Shown here: positions 24,004-31,209 of the stretch, piece by piece
Layout: each line of letters opens with the position of its first letter
How positions within the stretch are numbered: position 1 is the first letter of the stretch
From: Gilvimarinus sp. DA14
GTDB lineage: Bacteria > Pseudomonadota > Gammaproteobacteria > Pseudomonadales > Cellvibrionaceae
Assembly: GCF_024204685.1 (NCBI RefSeq)
Contig: NZ_CP100350.1
Coordinates: 1 to 64,000 of the forward strand
Reading direction: 5' to 3'
DNA length: 64,000 nt
The notes under the pieces: generated by a model
What the model was told of the DNA's origin: nothing
Database searches by the model: none
The model's input: the letters and a program-made list of their open reading frames with translations, nothing else
Position numbers and translations under genes: made by a program

Positions 24004-25305
24004 TTATTCCGCTGTAGCGCCTACACACTTTTTGGTTTTGGTGTTGTAGTTACCGCAGTTAAGCTCAACCCAGTCAGACTTCAAATCTTTAGAGCCTTCC
24101 AGGTAATCAGACCAGGCATCGCCCGCTACCAGGCCATCGGTTTCCCAAACGGTCAGGAATTGGCCGTCTTCCTGGATCTCACCCAGCAGTACGGGCTTGG
24201 TGATGTGGTGGTTGGGCAGCATTTTGCTGGTGCCGCCGGTCAGGTTGGGAACTTCAACGCCCACAATCGCATCGATAACAGCATCGGAGTCGGTAGTACC
24301 GGCTTTCTCAACCGCTTTTACCCACATGTTAAAGCCAATGTAGTGAGCTTCCATGGGGTCGTTGGTCACGCGGTCTTCATCGCCGATGTACGCAAGCCAC
24401 TGATCGATAAAGGCGTTGTTTTCGTCGGTGTCCACGCTCATAAAGTAGTTCCAGGCGGCCATATGACCGACCAGCGGTTTAGCGTCGATGCCCGACAGCT
24501 CTTCTTCACCCACACTAAAGGCTACGACGGGAATGTCTTCAGCGGAGATACCCTGGTTACCCAGCTCGCGATAGAAAGGTACATTGGCGTCGCCGTTAAT
24601 GGTAGAAACCACCGCGGTTTTCTTGCCCGAGCTGCCGAAGCGCTTAATATCAGACACAATGTTCTGCCAGTCGGAGTGACCAAAAGGCGTGTAATTGATC
24701 ATGATGTCTTCTTCGGCCACGCCTTTAGACTTTAAGTAGGCGGCGAGAATTTTGTTGGTGGTACGCGGGTACACATAGTCGGTACCGGCCAATACCCAGC
24801 GTTTTACTTCCAGCTCGTTCATCAGGTAATCCACCGCGGGAATAGCTTGCTGGTTGGGCGCGGCGCCTGTGTAAAATACATTGCGCGAGGACTCTTCACC
24901 TTCGTATTGAACCGGGTAAAACAACAAGCCGTTCAGCTCTTCTACTACAGGCAAAACAGATTTGCGTGAAACCGAGGTCCAGCAGCCGAAAATTGCATCG
25001 ACTTCTTCCTGGGCTAACAGCTCGCGGGTTTTCTCGGCAAACAGGGGCCAGTTAGAGGCGGGGTCTACCACCACAGGCTCAAGTTTTTTGCCCAGTAGGC
25101 CGCCTTTTTTGTTTTGCTCTTCAATCAGCATCAGCATGGTGTCTTTCAGGGTGGTTTCTGAAATGGCCATAGTGCCGGAGAGCGAGTGCAGAACACCGAC
25201 TTTAATGGTGTCCTCTTCCTGCGCGCTGGTGGTTAAACTTGAGAGGGCAAGAGTACAGGACGCGCCCAGTACCCCGATGGATTTTAATAATTTTTTAAGC
25301 TTCAT
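24004..25305 (-). CDS. urtA: Urea ABC transporter substrate-binding protein UrtA
   Basis: A 433-residue periplasmic urea-binding protein with a signal peptide (MKLKKLLKSIGVLGASCTLA, cut after TSA). Motifs typical of UrtA: IKVGVLHSLSGTMAISE, DAIFGCWTSVSRKSVLPVVEE, GLLFYPVQYEGEESS, FYTGAAPNQQAIPAVDYL, AAWNYFMSVDT and DPMEAHYIGFNMWVKAVE. A TTG lies two codons upstream, but CGGAG 7 bp before the ATG at 25305 supports this start. Urea (or short amides) is the expected ligand. Confidence 0.92.
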   Translation of the reverse strand: MKLKKLLKSIGVLGASCTLALSSLTTSAQEEDTIKVGVLHSLSGTMAISETTLKDTMLMLIEEQNKKGGLLGKKLEPVVVDPASNWPLFAEKTRELLAQEEVDAIFGCWTSVSRKSVLPVVEELNGLLFYPVQYEGEESSRNVFYTGAAPNQQAIPAVDYLMNELEVKRWVLAGTDYVYPRTTNKILAAYLKSKGVAEEDIMINYTPFGHSDWQNIVSDIKRFGSSGKKTAVVSTINGDANVPFYRELGNQGISAEDIPVVAFSVGEEELSGIDAKPLVGHMAAWNYFMSVDTDENNAFIDQWLAYIGDEDRVTNDPMEAHYIGFNMWVKAVEKAGTTDSDAVIDAIVGVEVPNLTGGTSKMLPNHHITKPVLLGEIQEDGQFLTVWETDGLVAGDAWSDYLEGSKDLKSDWVELNCGNYNTKTKKCVGATAE

Positions 25306-25414
25306 GTTCAATCTCCGTTGATGGTAAAAAATTTTTGTTGGTTCTTTCCAGAATCTTCCTTGTTAAGGAGTTTTAAGTCCTTACTTCTTCCCGTTTGTTG
25401 TTGTAATGCTCTGT

Positions 25415-26083
25415 TTACGTCTGCCGCGCCTGATGCAGCATATGCAGAGTAATTTTTTGTACTTCAGCTTGGCTTTCTAATATGTGCGCCTGCAGCAAAC
25501 GCTGGGCCTCAAGGGTGCGTCGCTTGATAATCGCGCGCAGTATTTTTCCGTGCTCTTTATAAGTCGCTTCGATGCGAGGTGCCTGAGTAAAATCAATTCG
25601 GCGAATAATGCGCAGCCTTTCGGTAATGTTGCGGTGCACTTTCGCCATTTCTTCGTTGCCGCAGGCCTCCACCAGTTGGCAATGGAATGCTTCGTCTTGT
25701 TCGCGTACGGTCGGCCCGTGGCTAAGCCTGTCTTTTACTGGCACCAGCCAGAAGTTTTTTAAACTGTCCAGGGCGGGGCTTTCTTGCTGCTCACACAGTT
25801 TTTTTACCGCCGCCAGCTCGAGAAAAATGCGTAGCTCATAGAGCTGATCAAACTTTTCAAAATCGAACGGTTTTACTTGCCAGCCGGCGCGAAACAGCAC
25901 AGTGACAAATCCATCTCGCTGCAACCGCGACAGAGCTTCGCGCACCGGGGTGCGACTTGCCTGCATGCGCTCGGCCACTTCCTGCTCGGTAAAACGGTCG
26001 CCCGGTAGCAGGGCAAAATCAAAAATTTCTTGCTTGAGCGCGTCGTAAATTCGGTCAGTTACACTGTGTCTTTTTTGGGTCAC
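25415..26083 (-). CDS. GntR-family (FCD/FadR-type) regulator of urea/allophanate genes
   Basis: A 222-residue regulator. The N-terminal winged helix-turn-helix (RIYDALKQEIFDFALLPGDRFTEQEVAERMQASRTPVREALSRLQRDGFV) is the GntR signature. The all-helical FCD ligand domain spans about 75-215. It starts with GTG. It lies 110 bp upstream of urtA in the same direction, so it may be cotranscribed with urtABCDE. A 16-bp palindrome-like site 21-36 bp upstream of its start recurs almost unchanged before the allophanate hydrolase gene, which suggests it regulates itself and atzF. Effector unknown; a urea-breakdown intermediate is plausible. Confidence 0.82.
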   Translation of the reverse strand: MTQKRHSVTDRIYDALKQEIFDFALLPGDRFTEQEVAERMQASRTPVREALSRLQRDGFVTVLFRAGWQVKPFDFEKFDQLYELRIFLELAAVKKLCEQQESPALDSLKNFWLVPVKDRLSHGPTVREQDEAFHCQLVEACGNEEMAKVHRNITERLRIIRRIDFTQAPRIEATYKEHGKILRAIIKRRTLEAQRLLQAHILESQAEVQKITLHMLHQARQT

Positions 26084-26103
26084 GTACGGCTCTTTATTCG
26101 GTC

Positions 26104-26119
26104 ATCATGTATGCAAGAT
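26104..26119. promoter_or_regulatory. Candidate GntR operator upstream of gntR
   Basis: ATCATGTATGCAAGAT; its complement is ATCTTGCATACATGAT, which matches the site at 28186-28201 in 15 of 16 positions. The near-palindromic centre TGTATGCA is like FCD-family operators. Confidence 0.6.
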
Positions 26120-26327
26120 GGTATTCAGCAGAAACTGTGCCAAAGCCTTTAAGTGCGGAATAAGGCCAGTTTTGCTCTGTTTTAAGTCGGTTTTACTGTT
26201 AAGAAGCCTAAAGTTTTATTCGTAAATTGAATTTGCGGTGCGCCAAAAAAGAGCGGGGTGTGGTGCACTGCCTTTTTATGGGGCGCGAGATGCGGGTGGG
26301 GTTAAGAATTAGAACAAAGGTTAAGAG
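26120..26327. other. Intergenic region gntR/atzF
   Basis: It carries the gntR promoter on the left and a 19-bp tandem repeat at 26300-26337 on the right. No gene seen. Confidence 0.4.
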
Positions 26328-26337
26328 TTAGAACAAA
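26300..26337. repeat. 19-bp direct repeat, two units
   Basis: GGTTAAGAATTAGAACAAA (26300-26318) followed directly by GGTTAAGAGTTAGAACAAA (26319-26337). It lies beside the terminator of atzF and has no obvious role. Confidence 0.7.
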
Positions 26338-26366
26338 AGAGGAGCGGCGCACACTGGCGCCGCTCC
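26328..26366 (-). terminator. Terminator of allophanate hydrolase gene
   Basis: GGAGCGGCGC (26341-26350), loop ACACTG, GCGCCGCTCC (26357-26366): a perfect 10-bp stem, followed leftward by TCTTTTGTTCT. It is 24 bp after the atzF stop. Confidence 0.8.
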
Positions 26367-26389
26367 AGACTGGCAAGAGAGGGAAGCGC

Positions 26390-28168
26390 TTAAGCGTTCA
26401 AGCTTTCAATATAAGCGCGCCAGCCGCCCAGCTCGGTAATATCTTTAGCGCCGTCGGTGGCATTGCCTTCACAAATAAAACCTTTTACCTCGCGGCCGTC
26501 TTTTAAAGTGAGAGTGCCTATACCCAGTGGGGCCGGAATAAGCGCGACGAAAGAGCCGAATTGATCCACCGGCATATCCCATAACTCGACGATAACTTCG
26601 CCACCCTTATCGGTGCGCACCAGTCCGGGTTTAGGTGGAGTCGTATTGGGCAAAGCGAACAACCGGTAGTCACGTGAGGTGTGTGTTGCCTCAACTAAGC
26701 GTGCGCTGCGCTCGGTTAATTGAGTATTTAGCGGCATACCGCTTAGATGCGCGCCCACTACAGCCAGTCGCACATGACCCTCGGGTACCGGGGCTGCGGG
26801 CGTGTCACACGCAAGTGGCTGATCGGTTGAGCCCCGGCTGCCACACATAGAGCTCTGCCATTTTTTACCGAATTCGGCGAGTGCAGCGTCCTGCCACGCA
26901 GGCGCAATCAGGGTGATACCAAAGGGCAGACCGTCGTCACGTAAGCCGGCCGGCAGGGCCAGGGCGCTGCAGTCTGCCAAATTGACAAAGTTGGTCCAGG
27001 TGCCCAATTGGCTATTGACCGCCACCGGGTCGGCCTCGACCTCGGCAATGGTGGGCAGGCGCGGCGCGGTGGGCACCAGTAGGGCGTCGACGCTGGCCAT
27101 CGCTTGCTGAATACTGCGCACCAGTTCCGCGCGGCGGTATTCGGCGCGGTAGGCGTCGGTAGCGCTAAAGTTCTTTGCCTGCTCGATAATGCCGCGCACC
27201 ACCGGGTTCATTTTATCGGCGTGGTCGTGCATAAATTCGCCCACCGCCGCGTGGCGCTCGGCTACCCAAGGGCCGCCGTACAGCAACTGCGCCAGGGTTT
27301 GCATATCGCTAAAATCCATCGGCACCAGTTCTACGCCTTGCTGCTCCAGCTGGCTTAGGGTTTTGCGCCAGGCTTTTTCCTGCTCGCTGTCACCAAAGAA
27401 GGGCAGCTCGGCGGGAATGCCAAAGCGTGGCTGGGCGGGCAACAGGCGCGCCGGATGCGGTTGCTTGCGGCTGTAGCCATCGGCTGGATCAAAGCCTTCA
27501 ATAACCCCTGCTACGGTTTCGGCGTCTTCCACATTCAGGGCAAACACCGAGGTGCAATCCAGGCTTTTGCACGCGGGCACCACGCCGTGAATGCTAAAGC
27601 GCCCCTTGGTGGGTTTGAGTCCCACAATATTATTAAAGCCCGCCGGTACCCGGCCGGAGCCTGCGGTGTCGGTACCAATGCTAAAGGGCACCAAGCCTCG
27701 CGCTACGGTAACGGCAGAGCCCGAACTGGAACCGCCGGAAACATAGTCGGGGTTAAAGCTGTTGGGTACGGCACCGTAGGGCGAGCGGGTGCCCACCAGG
27801 CCGGTGGCGAACTGATCCAAGTTGGTCTTACCCAGCAAGACGGCGCCGGCTGCTTTCAGTCGTGCCACCAAAGTGGCGTCGGCCCCGGCGGTGTAGGCGA
27901 ACGCCGGGCAGGCCGCAGTGGTGGGCAGACCTGCGGCATCAATATTGTCTTTAAGCGCGAAGGGAATGCCATATAAAGGTTGCTCCTTTGGTGAGCGCAA
28001 ATTATCAATCTGCTGCGCAATCTCGCTTTCACTTAGAATATAAATCCAGGCGGGGTCTTGCGGGTTGAGGGACGCGCGCAGTGCGAGCAAAGCGTCGGTT
28101 GGGGTTATTGCGCCAGATTGATAGGCGCGCTGCCATTCGCTAATGGTCCAGGCGGTGGTTTGAGTCAT
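26390..28168 (-). CDS. atzF: Allophanate hydrolase
   Basis: A 592-residue enzyme that splits allophanate into ammonia and CO2, the second step of ATP-dependent urea breakdown. The N-terminal amidase-signature domain (to about 450) has Lys in FALKDNIDAAGLP, the Ser cluster GGSSSGSAVTVA and GTDTAGSGRVPAGFN (catalytic Ser-cisSer-Lys set). The C-terminal domain (about 480-592) is complete, so the protein has full family length. A frame-open extension to 28198 would start inside the operator; ATG at 28168 with AGGAG 6 bp upstream is preferred. The partner urea carboxylase is not in the window. Confidence 0.9.
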   Translation of the reverse strand: MTQTTAWTISEWQRAYQSGAITPTDALLALRASLNPQDPAWIYILSESEIAQQIDNLRSPKEQPLYGIPFALKDNIDAAGLPTTAACPAFAYTAGADATLVARLKAAGAVLLGKTNLDQFATGLVGTRSPYGAVPNSFNPDYVSGGSSSGSAVTVARGLVPFSIGTDTAGSGRVPAGFNNIVGLKPTKGRFSIHGVVPACKSLDCTSVFALNVEDAETVAGVIEGFDPADGYSRKQPHPARLLPAQPRFGIPAELPFFGDSEQEKAWRKTLSQLEQQGVELVPMDFSDMQTLAQLLYGGPWVAERHAAVGEFMHDHADKMNPVVRGIIEQAKNFSATDAYRAEYRRAELVRSIQQAMASVDALLVPTAPRLPTIAEVEADPVAVNSQLGTWTNFVNLADCSALALPAGLRDDGLPFGITLIAPAWQDAALAEFGKKWQSSMCGSRGSTDQPLACDTPAAPVPEGHVRLAVVGAHLSGMPLNTQLTERSARLVEATHTSRDYRLFALPNTTPPKPGLVRTDKGGEVIVELWDMPVDQFGSFVALIPAPLGIGTLTLKDGREVKGFICEGNATDGAKDITELGGWRAYIESLNA

Positions 28169-28185
28169 GGGGGCTCCTGCTGAAA

Positions 28186-28201
28186 ATCTTGTATACATGA
28201 T
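28186..28201. promoter_or_regulatory. Candidate GntR operator upstream of atzF
   Basis: ATCTTGTATACATGAT, 18-33 bp before the atzF start, with a perfect palindromic core TGTATACA. It matches the site before gntR at 15 of 16 positions. Further TGTATGC half-sites follow at about 28202-28222, so binding may extend over a longer region. Confidence 0.65.
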
Positions 28202-28404
28202 TGTATGCAGCAGAATGTATGCCAGCGCCCGTCAGAAGGTTGGAGTTTTCTATAAACCCCCATGCCACCGAGGCTGCACTGTCGCCAACGGCGAATAAAA
28301 AACGTTATGCGCCGATTAATATTGCCCCATTGCTGACCGCCTAGATAAATCGTGCGTTAATATGGCGCAATCAATGATGAGAAACGCAAAGGCTTGAAAG
28401 GCTA

Positions 28405-29598
28405 ATGAGACAATGGTGGTCGGTATACGCGGCACTGCCCGCAAATGTGTGGGTGCTGTTCGCAACCCTGGCTCTGGTAATGACATCCATTCCGCTGATG
28501 GTGTTGATCAGTGGTTTAATTGGCTTGCAGCTGGCCCCCGAGCCGGAACTGGCCACCTTGCCTTTAGCGCTTGCAGTCACAGGTACGGCGTTTAGTACTT
28601 TACCTGCCGCTTGGTTGATGCAAAACCTGGGGCGCCGTGGTGGTGGTTTTGTGGGCTTGCTGTTGTCGTTTTTAGGGGCCATTGCCGGGGCCTTCGCCTG
28701 TCAGTTCTCTAGCTTTACCTTATTGCTGGTCGCGGCCGTTTTATTGGGCGCGGCTATGGCGTTTTATCAGCAGTTTCGCTTTGCCGCGCTAGAGGCAGTG
28801 TCCGCCGCCCAGGCGGGGCCGGCGGTATCGGTGATTATGTTCAGTGGGGTCGTCGCGGCGTTTCTAGGGCCCGAGCTTGGGGTGTGGGGCCGCAGTTGGC
28901 CTGGCAGTGCAGAGTACACGGGCGCGTTTGTCTTGCTTGCCATGGTGATGGCGCTTGCCGCGCTGGTGTTTTCCCGTTTTCGCGCGGTGGCTACTGCGCA
29001 AGAAAGTATCGACGAGCCTGCCCGGCCTTTGCGTACGCTTATTGTTCAGCCAGTGTTTTTACAGGCCCTGGCAGCTGCGGCTATCGGCTATGGGGTGATG
29101 AGTTTTCTAATGACCTCAACGCCCATCAGTATGCACGAGATGCACGGCCATTCGGTGGCCGATGCCAAGTGGGTGATTCAAAGCCACCTGCTGGCGATGT
29201 TTGTGCCCTCGCTGTTTGCCGGTGCATTGCTTAAGTGGCTGGGTGTGCAGCGCTTGATGCTGCTGGGCAGTGTTTTATACGCGCTGGTGTTAGCCCTGGG
29301 GTTACTCGGGGTAAGCCTGATGCATTACTGGGGCGCACTGGTTCTGTTGGGCATTGGCTGGAATTTTTTGTTTTTATCCGGTACCTCGCTGCTGCCGGAC
29401 GCATACCGCCCGGGGGAGAAATTTAAAGTGCAGGCGGCCAATGACTTTGTGATTTTTGCGGTGCAGGCAGTGGCATCGTTAAGCGCGGGCTGGGTGCTGT
29501 ATCAGTTTGGTTGGCGCTTGCAAATTCTTATGTGTTTACTGCCGGTGCTTGTGCTCTTGGCGGTATCCGGCAAAGCGGTTTTAGCACGACGCAATTAA
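28405..29598 (+). CDS. MFS transporter
   Basis: A 397-residue protein with about 12 transmembrane helices of the major facilitator superfamily. Helices 2-3 carry AAWLMQNLGRRGGGFVG, which is the loop 2-3 motif in modified form, and the halves are joined by a short cytoplasmic loop near residue 200 (FRAVATAQESIDEPARPLRT). The substrate cannot be told. It is divergent from atzF with 236 bp between starts, so a role in urea-related uptake or export is possible but unproven. Confidence 0.75.
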   Translation: MRQWWSVYAALPANVWVLFATLALVMTSIPLMVLISGLIGLQLAPEPELATLPLALAVTGTAFSTLPAAWLMQNLGRRGGGFVGLLLSFLGAIAGAFACQFSSFTLLLVAAVLLGAAMAFYQQFRFAALEAVSAAQAGPAVSVIMFSGVVAAFLGPELGVWGRSWPGSAEYTGAFVLLAMVMALAALVFSRFRAVATAQESIDEPARPLRTLIVQPVFLQALAAAAIGYGVMSFLMTSTPISMHEMHGHSVADAKWVIQSHLLAMFVPSLFAGALLKWLGVQRLMLLGSVLYALVLALGLLGVSLMHYWGALVLLGIGWNFLFLSGTSLLPDAYRPGEKFKVQAANDFVIFAVQAVASLSAGWVLYQFGWRLQILMCLLPVLVLLAVSGKAVLARRN

Positions 29599-29673
29599 CC
29601 CCGCCATTTTCGTCGAATTGTCATATTAATTCACTATTCTGCCGGGCTTTATCATTTACTTGGTAGAGCCTTG

Positions 29674-30174
29674 ATGTCTGATCCTGATGTAGTACAGCAA
29701 GAGCAGCTCGGCCGTGTTCTGGTTAACGGTAGCGGGCAAATAAAAAACTACTTGCGCCGCTATAGTAGCGATGCCTCTGAGGTGGCCGATTTTTATCAGG
29801 AAGCGGTGGCCCGGGTGTTGGAGCGCTCGCGCGAGCAGACGATCCACAACCCCATCGCCTACGCCTTGCAGGTGGCGAAACATTTGCTGTTCTCCCGCCG
29901 GGCCGAAGCGAGCGCTGCCGAATCCCACGAGCTAGAATGCCCGGCGCCCAGTCCTGAAGACAGCGCCTGTGGGCAACAGCGGCTGGATCAATTGCAGCGA
30001 GCATTGGACAATATGCCGCCGTTGCGCCGCCGAGTGTTTATTCGCCGCCGTTTACACGGCGAGAGCCGCGAAGCGATTGCCAAGGCCATGGGCATTACCG
30101 AAGCGGCCGTGAAAAAGCACATAACCCGAGCCATGAGTGATTTGCAGCGCGAATTAGACGGAGTACAGAATTGA
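29674..30174 (+). CDS. ECF sigma factor (FecI-like)
   Basis: A 166-residue sigma-70-family protein. Region 2 lies at about 15-80 (IKNYLRRYSSDASEVADFYQEAVARVLERS) and region 4 at about 105-160 (LQRALDNMPPLRRRVFIRRRLHGESREAIAKAMGITEAAVKKHITRAM, a helix-turn-helix). It overlaps the following fecR-like gene by 4 bp (TTGA), the usual coupling of sigma and anti-sigma. An STN-type TonB receptor follows, so this looks like a Fec-type surface signalling system. Confidence 0.88.
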   Translation: MSDPDVVQQEQLGRVLVNGSGQIKNYLRRYSSDASEVADFYQEAVARVLERSREQTIHNPIAYALQVAKHLLFSRRAEASAAESHELECPAPSPEDSACGQQRLDQLQRALDNMPPLRRRVFIRRRLHGESREAIAKAMGITEAAVKKHITRAMSDLQRELDGVQN

Positions 30175-31166
30175 TCGCCGCGCCAGACAATAACAGCGAA
30201 GACCGCATTTACGATGAAGCCGCCGAGTGGATAGACCGCTTGGCCGATGGCCGTTTGGATAAAATTACCAGCCACCGGCTTTACCGTTGGTTGCAGAGCG
30301 ACGCGCGCCATCGCCAGGTGCTGGAGGCGATGCTGGCGACCTGGCAAGACCCACAACTGGAGCGGGCGGCCCAGCAGGCGCTGCAATCTACGCCGCTGGC
30401 GGAGCGCTACCAAGTGGCCAGCCGGAGTTGGCGCTATTTTTTCTACTCGTGCGCCGGCAGCGCCGCGGTGGTGGCGCTGCTGTTTTTGCTAATGCCTGTG
30501 CTGTGGCAGTCGCCAGAGGTCGTAGCCGAGCCACAAGTGTATCGTACCGCTAACACCTCTGACCGGCAGATGACTTTGGCCGATGGTTCGGCAATTGAGC
30601 TGGCTGCCTCAAGCCGCCTGGTTACCGATTTTAAACCGGAGCGCCGCAACTTGAGCCTTGAGCGCGGCGCCGCCTATTTCGCCGTCGCGCCAGACAAAAG
30701 CCGTCCTTTTGAAGTGACCGTAGGCCGAGCCTCGGTAGTGGCCGTGGGCACGGAGTTTAATATTGACCGCCACCAAGACGGCACCGATGTCACCGTGTAC
30801 GAAGGCGCAATCGAGGTACGCGAGCAACCCTTGGCAAAACCGCGTTTACTGCGCGGTGGCGAACGGGTGCGAATTACCCGCCAGGGCCTAGAGCCAACCC
30901 AAGCGGTAGATTTACAGTCGCTGGTGGATTGGCGCTCCGGCTGGATTGATGTCGAGAATGAATCCTTGAGCGTGGTGTTGGAAAAGCTTGGGCGCTACAG
31001 CCTTACCCCGATCGAATTGGCCGATCACTCGCTGGCCTCGCTGCGTGTGGCTGGGCGGTTTCGCTTAAGCGATACGGAGACTGCGCTGGCGATGTTGGAT
31101 GAGTTGTATCCGATTGATGTGGAGCGCAGGGATCAGCGCATATGGGTCAGTTTGCAGGCGCACTGA
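30171..31166 (+). CDS. FecR-family anti-sigma factor
   Basis: A 331-residue protein starting with TTG inside the sigma stop codon. The N-terminal cytoplasmic part is DUF4880-like (AAEWIDRLADGRLDKITSHRLYRWLQSDARHRQ). One transmembrane helix lies near residues 86-107 (FFYSCAGSAAVVALLFLLM). The periplasmic FecR domain follows (RQMTLADGSAIELAASSRLVTDF, VAVGTEFNI, VYEGAIEV). It ends in an STN-like beta segment (LRVAGRFRLSDTETALAML). It binds the sigma factor and is inactivated when the TonB receptor is loaded. Confidence 0.88.
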   Translation: MIAAPDNNSEDRIYDEAAEWIDRLADGRLDKITSHRLYRWLQSDARHRQVLEAMLATWQDPQLERAAQQALQSTPLAERYQVASRSWRYFFYSCAGSAAVVALLFLLMPVLWQSPEVVAEPQVYRTANTSDRQMTLADGSAIELAASSRLVTDFKPERRNLSLERGAAYFAVAPDKSRPFEVTVGRASVVAVGTEFNIDRHQDGTDVTVYEGAIEVREQPLAKPRLLRGGERVRITRQGLEPTQAVDLQSLVDWRSGWIDVENESLSVVLEKLGRYSLTPIELADHSLASLRVAGRFRLSDTETALAMLDELYPIDVERRDQRIWVSLQAH

Positions 31167-31209
31167 GGCCGCTGTGCTCACCTGCAGGGGTTGCCTTGTC
31201 AAAAATCGT

